Shown here one piece after another: positions 1-9,363 of a DNA stretch of 54,123 nt. Every line of letters starts with the position of its first letter. Within the stretch, counting starts at the first letter, position 1. Position numbers and translations under genes: made by a program. The notes beneath the pieces were generated by a model that was not told where the DNA came from, made no database searches, and saw nothing but the letters and a program-made list of their open reading frames with translations. This DNA comes from an uncultured Mycoplasmatota bacterium (lineage in GTDB: Bacteria > Bacillota_I > Bacilli_A > RF39 > UBA660): positions 1-54,123 of the forward strand of contig URIY01000004.1 of the NCBI GenBank assembly GCA_900547995.1. The letters run 5' to 3'.

Positions 1-629
1 ATTATTGCAGGAAAATACCATAAATGATAATAAACTCCTGTATAGCATAAAGCAATCAACACTATAATAGGTAGTAATATTATTGATAGAATAATTAGTA
101 AAGGTAAAGTGATATTGATTTTTGATATATACTCATTTATGATTGGCAAATACTGAATTATTGTACCTATTATTACAGGTATGTACAACAAACTCCAAAT
201 CAAATATAACGGTATTGTTTTCTTTATGTATTCTTTTATATAATTTTTATTTTCTTTCTCTTTTTTGGCAACAAAATAGCCCGTTATGATAAAAAATATA
301 GGAACACATATTCTTGTAATGATATTATTGAATGCTAAATCTAATTCGTTTGAAAAGTTAAAAAATGGACGCAAGTGTAATACAATAATTAAAATTGACG
401 ATATGTATTTTAAAATGTTTAAATTTTGATAATTTAATTTATTTATTCTGTAATTTTTATCTATATTTTTTTGAATAAATATTGTAACAAGACTAAAACA
501 AATTATCATTAAAACAATAGTAAAAGGATATCCTAAGCCATTTTCAATTTGAAACACATTTATCAATTTTAAAAATAATATCAATATAGTTATTATTGAT
601 ATAATTACTATTTCATTTTTATATTTCAT
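1..629 (-). CDS. Acyltransferase-3 family membrane protein, 3' end outside window
   Basis: Open from an ATG at 629 to the window edge with no stop, giving about the first 209 residues. The protein is a close paralogue of the complete 406-aa gene at 40439-41659: same start MKYKNEIV, then hydrophobic segments, then LHLRPF, a FFIITGYFVAKKE segment and CYTG.YYHLWYFPA. This is the pattern of the acyltransferase-3 (OatA/WecH-like) integral membrane family, which O-acylates cell-surface glycans. About half of the expected length is present. The leader AGTGGTTTAA just before the ATG resembles the leader of the paralogue, so the duplication included the translation start. The neighbour upstream on this strand is a small ORF and then the paralogous lipoprotein, in the reverse gene order to the other copy. 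The substrate is unknown. Confidence 0.85.
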   Translation of the reverse strand, partial: MKYKNEIVIISIITILILFLKLINVFQIENGLGYPFTIVLMIICFSLVTIFIQKNIDKNYRINKLNYQNLNILKYISSILIIVLHLRPFFNFSNELDLAFNNIITRICVPIFFIITGYFVAKKEKENKNYIKEYIKKTIPLYLIWSLLYIPVIIGTIIQYLPIINEYISKINITLPLLIILSIILLPIIVLIALCYTGVYYHLWYFPAI

Positions 630-793
630 TTAAACCACTTCTAACTCCCAAAATATTATTTTCTAACAATTATATTACATTGGTAATGTAATCCATAAAT
701 AACCTAAAATTATTATACTAATTATTATTGTAGTAATTACTAAATTGTAATTTAATCTTCAATTTTAATAATAATATCATAAGCAGCGGAACA

Positions 794-919
794 TTATTCT
801 TTTGATAACTTTGTTTCATTAATTAAATATTCTACTGCTTTGTCCTTATTTTCAAAACTCTTTAATATGTTCCTTATTTCTTTAGTTTTTTCAATAATAG
901 ATTGAACATCATTATTCAT
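794..919 (-). CDS. Small hypothetical protein, 41 aa
   Basis: A short ORF starting MNNDVQSIIEKTKEIRNI and ending ETKLSKE, highly charged and predicted helical. A clear GTGAGGTAAAAAT ribosome binding site lies immediately upstream of the ATG at 919. It sits between the lipoprotein gene (stop at 951) and the acyltransferase start (629), so it is probably cotranscribed with them. I do not recognise a family. The good binding site and lack of conflict with other genes make it plausible, but no homologue could be checked and the paralogous locus near 40.4 kb has no such gene. Confidence 0.5.
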   Translation of the reverse strand: MNNDVQSIIEKTKEIRNILKSFENKDKAVEYLINETKLSKE

Positions 920-950
920 ATTTTTACCTCACTTTCAAATTTTAATTTGC

Positions 951-1715
951 TTATTTGTCTATTATTGTATTCAATGAGTTTTTATCAATATTTGTTAGTT
1001 CATAACTCTTTCCGTTTATTTCAATAGTAAAATAATGTTCTGGATTGTATAAAATTTTTGCAATACTATCGTTATTAATATCCAATAATTCCAATTCATA
1101 TTTAGGTGATGGTAATGTTATAGCACCTGTCCATACTTTAGAATTATTTATCACTGATAAAAATACATTTATTTTCTGTTCTTCTGTAATTGATTGTTTT
1201 CCTTTAATCTTTATTGTTTTCGTTTTTGATACAGTATCCTTTATTATATTTGGCAATTCAAGTGTTCCTTGTTTTTGTAATGTAAATGTACCAAAATTAT
1301 TATCACAATACATAACTGCAATTAAATCTTTTTCTTCACCTAATTTACAAGTTATTTTATTATTTATGCCATCATTCGATACTAATACTATTTCATTATT
1401 TTTATTAATTGTAAATTCTCCTTTTATTTCACTATCGTTATTGAAAAAAGCAAATTTATTTTTTCCAGTTCCGTGAAAATTAATAAAGGAATCTTTAATA
1501 TACTTGTATTCTCCTTCACTGTCTATTTTAGTTAATATCCAAGCAGTTTCAGTTGTTTTTAATAATTCTATAGTATCACCACACATACAACCTTCACAAC
1601 ACTCATCATTATTTTCATATGATTTTTTATCATCATCATTATTTTCTTTGATGCACCCCGTTAAACCCAAAACCATAACCCCACATAGTAAAATAGCAAA
1701 TAATGTCTTTTTCAT
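951..1715 (-). CDS. Cysteine-rich lipoprotein (paralogue of the gene at 39632)
   Basis: The start is the ATG at 1715, seven bases after GGAGG; an upstream in-frame ATG at 1721 has no spacing to a binding site. The N-terminus is a type II signal peptide ending LGLTGC (lipobox), followed by an acidic linker and a Cys cluster ECCEGCMCGD. The rest is a soluble domain of about 200 residues with alternating beta-strand-like stretches. About 86% of residues match the protein at 39632-40396, and 172 bp (1433-1604) are identical at DNA level. Expected location is the outer face of the membrane. The family is unknown to me; the clustered cysteines could bind metal or form disulfides. The gene is flanked by a truncated type I specificity subunit gene and an acyltransferase. 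Confidence 0.85.
   Translation of the reverse strand: MKKTLFAILLCGVMVLGLTGCIKENNDDDKKSYENNDECCEGCMCGDTIELLKTTETAWILTKIDSEGEYKYIKDSFINFHGTGKNKFAFFNNDSEIKGEFTINKNNEIVLVSNDGINNKITCKLGEEKDLIAVMYCDNNFGTFTLQKQGTLELPNIIKDTVSKTKTIKIKGKQSITEEQKINVFLSVINNSKVWTGAITLPSPKYELELLDINNDSIAKILYNPEHYFTIEINGKSYELTNIDKNSLNTIIDK
1433..1604. repeat. 172-bp perfect repeat, copy 1 (copy 2 at 40114-40285)
   Basis: Base-for-base identical to 40114-40285, in the same orientation, inside paralogous lipoprotein genes whose flanks have diverged. It covers the Cys cluster and the first part of the mature domain. Identity broken abruptly on both sides suggests gene conversion between the copies or strong conservation of this part. 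Confidence 0.9.
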
Positions 1716-1757
1716 AATCAATCCTCCATTTCAACAAATTATTATTTTATTTACTAA

Positions 1758-2261
1758 CTATGTTATATAACACAAATTATTATTTATCTCATTATTTAAC
1801 TTAATTTTTCCATCTATATTAGATAATATTTTTGATATTTTCCTTTGAATTTTCAACTCAGGTAATTTAATCTTTATTTTGTTCATATTTTCCTGGTTCA
1901 ATTTTGGTTGTGTTGAGCCAGTAATATATTCACCTAAATCTAATTTTAATAAATAATAATACAAATATTCTAAATCAACATTTTCTTTCACTTTAAAAAT
2001 ATGTGCATGATTATTTAACCAAAACTTTCCTTCAACAATCTTAACCAAATCTTTTTTTCTAGACTTTAAATTTTCACCATCTTCAGCTAGAAGAATATAT
2101 TTTCCATCAAAAATATAATCATCTATTGAATCTATTATTTCTTGAGCACCATAATATGGATATATTCCTTTTCTTTTACTTCTATCCATTGTTGATAATG
2201 GTTTTCTCTTTTTATCTTCTAAAACAATAACATCCTCTAATTGTAAATTTTTGAATTCCAT
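1758..2261 (-). pseudogene. hsdS: Truncated type I restriction specificity subunit (HsdS fragment)
   Basis: The start is the ATG at 2261 behind AAAAGGAGGC; an earlier ATG at 2282 lacks a binding site. The 167 residues form one target-recognition domain: an N-terminal strand/helix start, YPYYGAQEIIDSIDDYIFDG, LLAEDGEN, then FWLNNHAHIFKV, TGSTQPKLNQ and KIPLPxL-like KIKLPELKIQRKI, followed by the start of the central conserved helix (KIKLNNEINNNL). Intact HsdS proteins have two such halves (about 400 residues); here the reading frame stops in the first spacer helix. No hsdM or hsdR lies nearby. It is either a remnant of a lost system or a half-subunit that could dimerise; the orphan context favours a remnant or a reservoir cassette for recombination. 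Confidence 0.7.
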
Positions 2262-2412
2262 ATTATTAGCCTCCTTTTGCAAATCACTATTTTTCTAATT
2301 TGTCAGAAATAATATTTTTGTTTCTAAATTCTTTATTGTTATTTTTGCTTGTTTATCTTCTTTTTCATTTAATCACACATTTTCTTTAACTTTAACATTT
2401 AAAAGTCAACTA

Positions 2413-4962
2413 TTAATCTTTAAATCGGTTTACTAGTATTGGCTTAATTAATTCATAAATAAATATTGACATAAAGTTTATTAAGAATACTACTAATATT
2501 AAACTAATATCTATTGATGTTATACTTATTAATTTTCCAACTGGTGTAACAAACACTATAAGTTCAATTAAAAGTATCAATAATAATCCATAATTCATTG
2601 CTTTATTAGAAAATATTCCTTGTTTAACAACTGATTGTTTTAAATTTCTACAAGATATTGAATAAACTATCTCTTGAACTACCATTGAAAGAAGTGCTAA
2701 AGACATGGCTGTTTCTTGCCCATACACTTTTAAACTAATAAAGTAAGTAAGAACTACAAATATAGTTTCAATTATAGATGAAGATGCAATACAAGCTTTA
2801 ATAAATGGTGTAAATAAAGGCTTATTTATTCCTCTCGGCTTTTTATTCATTATGCCATCTTCACTCTTTTCAAAAGATAAACATATACTAGGGATAGAAT
2901 CTGTTACCAAATCAATAAATAAAATATAAATTGGTAATAAAATTGTTGTTTTAGTAAGTAATCCTATAATAATAGTAAATATTTCAGCAAAATTACTTGA
3001 TAGTGAAAATACTATATTATTTCTGATATTATTATATATTCTTCTTCCTTCTTCAACTGCTACAACTATTGTTGAAAAAGAATCATCCATTAATACTATA
3101 TCAGAAGCTGACTTTGTAACATCAGTACCTGTAATACCCATTCCTACACCAACATGGGCATCTTTAATAGCAGGTGCATCATTTACTCCATCTCCTGTCA
3201 TTGCTACTATTTTTCCACTATTTTGAAGAGCAAAAACAATTCTTTCTTTATGAGCTGGATTAACTCTTGCATAAACAGAATATTGCTTAACGATATTTTT
3301 TAGTTCTTTATCATTATATTTATCAAGTTCACTTCCAAGTATTGCTTCATTGTTATTACTTATAATTCCAACATCTTTGGCAATGGCTGTTGCCGTATCT
3401 ATAGAGTCACCTGTAATCATGATAGGTCTAATTCCAGCATTTTTACATAGTTCAACGCTTTTCTTAACACTTTTTCTTGGTGGATCTATCATCCCTAAGA
3501 TACCAGCAAAAAATAAATTATTTTCCGCTTTTTCTAACTCTTTAATATTTTTAGGTACATAATCCAATTTTTTATAAGCAAATCCTAAAGTTCTTAAAGC
3601 ATTTTTAGAAAGATTCTTAACTTTATCTAAAACTTCTTGTTTTTCAGTCTTAGATAGATTTATCTTTTCAATTAAAGAATCCATACTACCTTTGCATAAA
3701 ATATATACTTCATTATCAATTTTATTTAGAGTAGTAAACATCTTTCTATCACTATCAAATGGTATATCTAATAATCGCTCACACTTTTTTCTTAATTTAA
3801 GTGGATCAACTTTTTTATTATATAGATAATCATATAAACAAGTTTCTGTAGGATCACCTACATATTTATCTTTATAAATGAGCCCATCATTACAAAGAGC
3901 ACATATATAATTAAGCAAATTTTCATCTATTACATATTCATCCTTAACAGCCATTTTATTTTGTGTTATAGTGCCTGTCTTATCAGAACAAATAATGTCT
4001 ACTGCTCCGAGTGTTTCTACTGCTTGCATTTGCTTTACTACTGTTTTCTTTTTTGCTAAATTAGATATTCCAACTGATAATGTTATTGTAATTACAGTTG
4101 GTAGTCCTTCAGGAATAGCTGCTACTGCAAGTGATGAACATAACATTATAATTTCAAGTATTGTATATTTATTAATTAGGGCTAAAATAAATATAAAGAT
4201 TAAAATAATAAATACTATTAATGTTATCTTTTTAGATAGTTCCTTTATCTTTAATTGTAATGGAGTTTCAATTCTATCAATTTCATTTAGTGATAGTGCA
4301 ATTTTACCTAACTCACTATTTTTCCCTGTACTTACGACTATACCTATACATTTCCCATTTGTAATATGTGTTCCTAAAAACAACATATTTTTTTGTTCTT
4401 GAATAATTAAATTTTCCTTTAAAACATCCGAACTTTTTTGAACTGGGACACTTTCACCTGTTAAAGCAGATTCATCTACTTTTAAGTTTTCACATGAAAG
4501 TATTCTAATATCTGCTGGAACTGTTTCTCCAGATTCTAAATAGATTATATCACCAGGGACTAATTCTTTAGTATTTATTATTAGTATTTTGTCATCTCTT
4601 TTTACTTTACACATACTAGTCTCGTAATTTTTTAAATCTTTTAATATTAAAGCTGCTTTTTCTTCTTGTATAAATCCAACAATTGCATTTATAAAAACCA
4701 CAAAAAGAATAACAATAGTATCAGTGTACTCATGAGAGTAAAAATATCCATAAAAATATAAAAGCAATGCAACTATCAATAATATAATAATCATAGCATC
4801 ATTAAATTGCTTTAGAAATCTTAAAATCCAAGATTTTTTCTTTTTATTTAAAATGATATTTTGTCCATATTCATTTAACCTTTTCTTTGCTTCTTTACTA
4901 TCTAATCCATCAATATTACTATTTAAAACTTTAAATATTTCCTCTTCATTTTTAGAATACAT
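2413..4962 (-). CDS. Calcium-type P2 cation-transporting ATPase
   Basis: 849 aa, full length for P2A/P2B pumps. In order: N-terminal cation ATPase domain (from residue 1), first membrane pair, actuator domain with ALTGESVPV, IPEGLPT in the M4 ion-binding helix, the phosphorylation motif CSDKTGTITQNKM (about residue 330), nucleotide-binding domain with KGS, MITGDS, then MTGDGVNDAPAIKDA, and four to six C-terminal helices. PEGLP in M4 and this architecture are typical of Ca2+ (or Mn2+) exporters such as Bacillus YloB. The pump couples ATP hydrolysis to ion extrusion across the plasma membrane. The gene is monocistronic-looking, flanked by decayed genes. Exact ion specificity cannot be decided from the sequence. 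Confidence 0.93.
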   Translation of the reverse strand: MYSKNEEEIFKVLNSNIDGLDSKEAKKRLNEYGQNIILNKKKKSWILRFLKQFNDAMIIILLIVALLLYFYGYFYSHEYTDTIVILFVVFINAIVGFIQEEKAALILKDLKNYETSMCKVKRDDKILIINTKELVPGDIIYLESGETVPADIRILSCENLKVDESALTGESVPVQKSSDVLKENLIIQEQKNMLFLGTHITNGKCIGIVVSTGKNSELGKIALSLNEIDRIETPLQLKIKELSKKITLIVFIILIFIFILALINKYTILEIIMLCSSLAVAAIPEGLPTVITITLSVGISNLAKKKTVVKQMQAVETLGAVDIICSDKTGTITQNKMAVKDEYVIDENLLNYICALCNDGLIYKDKYVGDPTETCLYDYLYNKKVDPLKLRKKCERLLDIPFDSDRKMFTTLNKIDNEVYILCKGSMDSLIEKINLSKTEKQEVLDKVKNLSKNALRTLGFAYKKLDYVPKNIKELEKAENNLFFAGILGMIDPPRKSVKKSVELCKNAGIRPIMITGDSIDTATAIAKDVGIISNNNEAILGSELDKYNDKELKNIVKQYSVYARVNPAHKERIVFALQNSGKIVAMTGDGVNDAPAIKDAHVGVGMGITGTDVTKSASDIVLMDDSFSTIVVAVEEGRRIYNNIRNNIVFSLSSNFAEIFTIIIGLLTKTTILLPIYILFIDLVTDSIPSICLSFEKSEDGIMNKKPRGINKPLFTPFIKACIASSSIIETIFVVLTYFISLKVYGQETAMSLALLSMVVQEIVYSISCRNLKQSVVKQGIFSNKAMNYGLLLILLIELIVFVTPVGKLISITSIDISLILVVFLINFMSIFIYELIKPILVNRFKD

Positions 4963-4994
4963 TTTTCTCTCATCTCCATTTTCCTATTTTTTAA

Positions 4995-5370
4995 CTATTT
5001 AACATTTTTAAATCTTAAATATTTTTTGTATGCCATAAATATTCCAACAGCCCAAGCAAGTAAAGAAAACAATAAAAGTGTATAATCTTTACTTATTAAA
5101 GCTGTATAATCCCAATAAATAAGAAATCCAAAATAATATATAAAAAATGATATTACATTTATTTTACTAAATACTTTAGCAATTTTATTTTTCTTAATTT
5201 ATAAACAAATATTTGTTATAAACAAGCTAATATCAAACATCAAAAATGGTATAACTACTATTCTTGTTGATAAGTCCTTTGTCATAATTAAAATGTAATG
5301 TAACACAAGAATATAGATGCTATTAAAGATATTATTGTTTTTTTGACCATTCCTATATTTATTTTTTCCT
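4995..5370 (-). pseudogene. Frameshifted small membrane protein remnant
   Basis: Two overlapping reading frames on the minus strand together give a short hydrophobic protein. The upstream part reads ...YILVLHYILIMTKDLSTR and IVVIPFLMFDISLFITN and hits a stop near 5200. The downstream part continues in another frame as KVFSKINVISFFIYYFGFLIYW, then LLLFSLLAWAVGIFMAYKKY, and ends with TAG at 4995-4997. No start with a good binding site opens the downstream part. This looks like a gene for a protein with about four membrane helices broken by an indel. Family unknown. A gap of this size with no other plausible gene supports the reading, but it is tentative. Confidence 0.4.
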
Positions 5371-5405
5371 TCAAATTATCGCTTTTTAGCAAACAAATAA
5401 ATTTA

Positions 5406-6414
5406 CTATTTATTTGTTTCTTCCAATAATAAATCAAAGTCTGATTTATATAATTTATCTTGCTCTATTCTATATTTTTCAAATTCAGTTAATGCTTTAT
5501 CACAGGCTATTTCATGTGATATTTTTCCAGCATCTTTTAATATATCTAAATCATCTGCTAATAAAAATTTATCTATTCTTGTAGACCAATCTTCCATTGT
5601 CATAGGTATATGTCGTTTTGCTCTATTTTCTGCTAAATCCAAAAATGCTGATACTATTAGTTCTAAACTTCCTAATTCTTCTTTAGATAAATAATTTTTA
5701 GCTATTACAACATCTATTTCTAATATTTTTCCATGATGTTAGCCCCATATGTTCTTTTTTTGCATTAGCTCTATTATATATAATTTCAGCAGCAGTTTGA
5801 TGTGAGACGGCGAAGTGCATTTTATTCTGAACTTTTTTAAAAAATTTAATTGTTGTAGGAGACTTTTTATCATAATCCACACTTGTTGCATAAATATCAG
5901 TAACTTTTTGATAAAATCTTCTTTCTGATAATCTTATTTCTCTTATTTCTGCAAGCAATGAATCATAATAATCTTCATCAAAAAAAGATCCATTTGCCAT
6001 TCTTTTTTTATCTATTATATAACCTTTTCTAGAAAATTCTTTTAATACATAAGTTGCCCATCTTCTAAATTGTACAGCCCTATCCGAATTGACTTTATAC
6101 CCAATAGAAATAACCATGTCTAAATTATAATATTGTACATTTCTTTTAACCTGTCTACTTCCTTCGTTTTGAACTAGTAAGAATTTCTTACTAGTTGAAT
6201 TTTGGTCCAACTCGTAACTATCATATATATCATTAATATGCATTGTAATATTATTTCTTGTTGTATTAAAAAGTTCTCCAATAGCTCTTTGTGTTAACCA
6301 TAAGTCGCCATCTTCAAATCTAACCTGAACTCCTTTATCATGAGTTTGTCTTTCAAATATTAAAAATTCTGCACTACTACTTCTTATAATTAAATCTTTT
6401 ACCAATCTTATCAT
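5406..6414 (-). pseudogene. rhuM: RhuM family protein, interrupted by a frameshift
   Basis: The first frame (6414 to 5698) gives residues 1-238 with the RhuM/Fic-associated pattern: GDLWLTQRAIGELFNTTRNNITMHI, VKRNVQYYNLDMVISIGYKVNS, FRRWATYVLKEFSRKGYIID. It ends prematurely at MGLTSWKNIRNR. After a one-base shift near 5705-5720 the protein continues as LEIDVVIAKNYLSKEELG, then FLDLAENRAK..PMTMEDW and the normal C-terminus, stop at 5406. The joined product would be about 335 residues, normal for the family. RhuM proteins are of unclear function, first noted on a Salmonella pathogenicity island, and often sit beside restriction systems, which fits the hsdS fragment 3 kb away. A sequencing error cannot be excluded. 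Confidence 0.8.
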
Positions 6415-6512
6415 CGCCTTAATCTTAATTTTTAATTAGCATATGTTTCCACATATCACCTATATCAGCATCGTGTACATATCATACTCAAACAACCATC
6501 TGAATATTTTTT

Positions 6513-6543
6513 AATATTTTACCACTTTATGTAGTAAAATATT
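6513..6543. terminator. Hairpin downstream of rlmCD
   Basis: A 13-bp stem (AATATTTTACTAC / GTGGTAAAATATT, minus-strand sense, one G-T pair) with loop ATAAA, 34 bases past the rlmCD stop. The run after it on the minus strand is A-rich, not T-rich, so it may be a transcript-stabilising hairpin and not a strong intrinsic terminator. Confidence 0.45.
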
Positions 6544-6576
6544 ACTTTCTTTAGTTTTACTAAAAATCAAAAAACT

Positions 6577-7815
6577 TTATTTTTCAAGGTTTCTTCGATG
6601 TAATACTGAAACACATTCAATGTGATATGTATTTGGAAACATATCTACTGGTGTAACATCCTCTATATTATATTTTTCTTGTAAAATATTTAAATCTCTT
6701 GCTAGAGTGACTGGATCACATGATACATATACTATTTTTTGAGGGTTTAATCTAAAAATATTTTCTATCGTAATATTGTCAAGTCCTGCTCTTGGAGGGT
6801 CAACAACAATAATATCCGGCTTTTCTTTTTGTGATTTAATTATTTTAGAAACATCTCCTACTAAAAAAGTACAATTATCTATATTATTAATTTTCTTATT
6901 TTCATTTGCATCCCTAGTAGCATCTTCATTTATTTCTATACCAATAACTTTTTTACATTTTTTACTTAAAAATAAACTAATTGTCCCAGTACCACAATAC
7001 AAATCATAGACAATTTCCTTGCCAGTTAAATGACATTTATCTAAAACTAGATTATATAAATTAAGTGTTTGTTTACTATTTACTTGAAAAAAAGAACTTG
7101 GTGATATTTTAAACATCAAATTACCTAATTTTTCAAAAATATTACCTTTACCGTATATTATTTCTTCTTTTCTATTTTTATTTATTACTATGGTATCAAC
7201 ATATTCCTTTAAAAATAAAGGTTCTTCGACAAATTTTTCATTTATGTAAAATACAATCATTATTTGTTTAGTAAAGTATGTACATCTAATTACAACACTA
7301 TTTACACCTGTAAGATTCATACTATTAATGTTTTTTATTAATTCATTAATTTTAGAATCTAATAATAAACAATTATCTATTCTAATAACATCATTACTAT
7401 TTTTTTTGCAAAGGCCTAATTTCTCATTTACTCTAAAAGTTACTTTATTACGATAATTATCTCTTAGGTCACTACCAATAATTTTATTAACAACAATATC
7501 TTTAGAAACAAATTTACTCATAATTTCTTTTACTTTATTTTCTTTAAATTTTAATTGTTCTTCATAACAAATATGTCTTAAATCACAACCGCCACAAATT
7601 TTATAAAATGGACAATTTTGATTTATATGTTTATTATCTTTTTCTATATATTTATTTACTTCTGCTTCAATATATTTTTTCTTTTCTTTAATTACTTTAA
7701 TATTTACAATATCACCTGGGACACAAAAAGGAACAAAAACTATTTTGTCGTTTAAAAAACCAATTCCTCTTCCTTGATGATCTAATTTTTCAATTTTTAA
7801 AATTTTTTCTTCCAT
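6577..7815 (-). CDS. rlmCD: 23S rRNA (uracil-5-)-methyltransferase, RumA/RlmCD type
   Basis: The start is the ATG at 7815, eight bases after GGAG; an in-frame ATG at 7827 lies before that binding site. Order: N-terminal TRAM-like domain (residues 1-58), an iron-sulfur cluster motif with C68, C74, C77 plus a later Cys (IDNC), the central domain, then the SAM-binding Rossmann domain with DLYCGTGTISLFL, VVDPPRAGLD and the catalytic YVSCDPVTLARDL. Family members make m5U at U747 and/or U1939 of 23S rRNA using SAM; Gram-positive species often use one enzyme (RlmCD) for both. 412 aa is slightly short of the usual 450. It is transcribed divergently from the germination operon. Which uridine is modified here is not determinable. 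Confidence 0.9.
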   Translation of the reverse strand: MEEKILKIEKLDHQGRGIGFLNDKIVFVPFCVPGDIVNIKVIKEKKKYIEAEVNKYIEKDNKHINQNCPFYKICGGCDLRHICYEEQLKFKENKVKEIMSKFVSKDIVVNKIIGSDLRDNYRNKVTFRVNEKLGLCKKNSNDVIRIDNCLLLDSKINELIKNINSMNLTGVNSVVIRCTYFTKQIMIVFYINEKFVEEPLFLKEYVDTIVINKNRKEEIIYGKGNIFEKLGNLMFKISPSSFFQVNSKQTLNLYNLVLDKCHLTGKEIVYDLYCGTGTISLFLSKKCKKVIGIEINEDATRDANENKKINNIDNCTFLVGDVSKIIKSQKEKPDIIVVDPPRAGLDNITIENIFRLNPQKIVYVSCDPVTLARDLNILQEKYNIEDVTPVDMFPNTYHIECVSVLHRRNLEK

Positions 7816-7852
7816 AACAATCTCCATAAAACAAATTTATTATACCATTTTT

Positions 7853-7882
7853 TTCATAAAATTACATTATCTATCCATAATA
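7853..7882 (+). promoter_or_regulatory. Candidate forespore (sigma-G-like) promoter of the germination operon
   Basis: TTCATA (7853-7858), 17-bp spacer, CATAATA (7876-7882), 24 bases before the first germination gene. The -10 resembles the CATA.TA element of sigma-G promoters that drive gerA-type operons in Bacillus. The match is by eye and short. Confidence 0.35.
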
Positions 7883-7905
7883 GTCTTAGAAATAGGTGAT
7901 TTTTT

Positions 7906-9363
7906 ATGTTAGAAGAAACGAATTTAATAATTAAAAAATTAAAAAAAGAAACAAATGAAATATCAGATATTGTTTATAGAGAAAAATATATATGTGGAAA
8001 AAAAATTTATATTATATATAATGAACCACTTACATCTAGTGATAAAATAAGTGAATTTATTATTAAAAGTTTAAATGAATTATCTAAAGATAAGGTAAAA
8101 GATAATTTACTTAAAACTATTTCTAATAATATAACTAATTTTAAATATGAAATAATTGATAAATATGATACATTATGCTTTTATTTACATAGAGGTTTCA
8201 CTATTATCCTAATTGATGGTGAAAAAGAAGCCATTGTTTTAGAAACAAAAGGTAGTATTAAAAGAAGCATATCCCCTCCTGAGAATGAAAATGCGATTAG
8301 GGGTGCAAAAGATGCTTTTATTGAAGACTATCAAACTAATATTGGACTTATCAAAAAAAGAATTAAGACAAATGATTTATGGATAGATAATATTACATGT
8401 GGTAAATATACTAAAACACAAATTGGTGTAATTTCTATAAATGGTATTGTTAAAAGAGAATTAGTTGAAATAGTTCTTAAAAAAATTAAAGAAATCAATA
8501 TTGATGGAATTATCAATAGTGATAATATTAAAAATTTAATTGAGAATGAAGATAAAATTGCTTTCCCAACTATTTTAACAACAGAAAGACCTGATATAGT
8601 GTGCAACTGTTTACTTGAGGGTAAGGTTGCAATTGTTGTTGATAATAGTCCGTATGTTTTAGTAATTCCAGTGATGTTAAATGACTTTTTTAAAACGATT
8701 GAAGATCTTTATGGTAAAAGTATAAATGTTTCTTTTACTAGAATTATTAAGTATATTGCATTTATTATATCTATTTTAACTCCTGCTTTATACATTGCGA
8801 TTACAACATATAATCAAGAAATGATTCCAACCGATTTGCTTGTCAGCTTTGCAACCCAGAGAGATGGTGTTCCTTTTCCAGCCTTTTTTGAAGCTATTAT
8901 GATGATGATTGCCTTTGAAATATTAAGAGAAAGTGATATTAGAGTTCCAAATCCAGCTGGTAGTGCTCTATCTATTGTTGGTGCCTTAATATTAGGAGAT
9001 GCTGCCGTAGCAGCAGGAATTGTATCTCCTATTATGATAATTATAATTGCTATCACAGCCATATCTAGTTTACCTTTCTCGGAATTTGAGTTTACTAATG
9101 CGATTAGATTATATCGTTTAATATTTATGATTGGAGCTGCTTTTATGGGATTAATTGGCGTTGTTGTTGTTGGCATCTTTTTCATTATAAAACTTGCTAG
9201 TACAAAATCATTTGGGAAACCGTACTTAATACCATTTTCACCAACATATATTGAAGGTCTCAAAAATAGTATTATTAAATTTCCATTAAGGAATCTTTAT
9301 AAGAGAAGGAGTTTTTTATCTAATAACACTATTAAAAGGAGTGTAAAACATGAAAAAAATTAG
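7906..9363 (+). CDS. gerAA: Spore germination receptor subunit A (GerA family)
   Basis: 485 aa, normal length for GerAA/GerBA/GerKA. The N-terminal soluble domain (about 1-270) is followed by a membrane domain of several helices containing the hallmark stretch ATQRDGVPFPAFFEAIMMMI and the conserved PNPAGSALSIVGALILGDAAV. The protein sits in the spore inner membrane and, with the B and C subunits, senses nutrient germinants and triggers ion release. Start ATG follows AATAGGTGATTTTTT. The end overlaps the next gene by 14 bases, showing tight coupling. The order here is A-C-B and not the common A-B-C. Germinant specificity cannot be predicted. Confidence 0.95.
   Translation: MLEETNLIIKKLKKETNEISDIVYREKYICGKKIYIIYNEPLTSSDKISEFIIKSLNELSKDKVKDNLLKTISNNITNFKYEIIDKYDTLCFYLHRGFTIILIDGEKEAIVLETKGSIKRSISPPENENAIRGAKDAFIEDYQTNIGLIKKRIKTNDLWIDNITCGKYTKTQIGVISINGIVKRELVEIVLKKIKEINIDGIINSDNIKNLIENEDKIAFPTILTTERPDIVCNCLLEGKVAIVVDNSPYVLVIPVMLNDFFKTIEDLYGKSINVSFTRIIKYIAFIISILTPALYIAITTYNQEMIPTDLLVSFATQRDGVPFPAFFEAIMMMIAFEILRESDIRVPNPAGSALSIVGALILGDAAVAAGIVSPIMIIIIAITAISSLPFSEFEFTNAIRLYRLIFMIGAAFMGLIGVVVVGIFFIIKLASTKSFGKPYLIPFSPTYIEGLKNSIIKFPLRNLYKRRSFLSNNTIKRSVKHEKN

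Noticed and set aside
1045..1770. Plus-strand ORFs opposite the first lipoprotein
   Set aside because: No binding sites, and they mirror the lipoprotein gene on the other strand; the same shadow appears in the paralogue at 40185-40442.
8814..9263. Minus-strand ORF inside the germination receptor A gene
   Set aside because: Low-complexity Ile/Pro-rich shadow of the membrane domain with no binding site.
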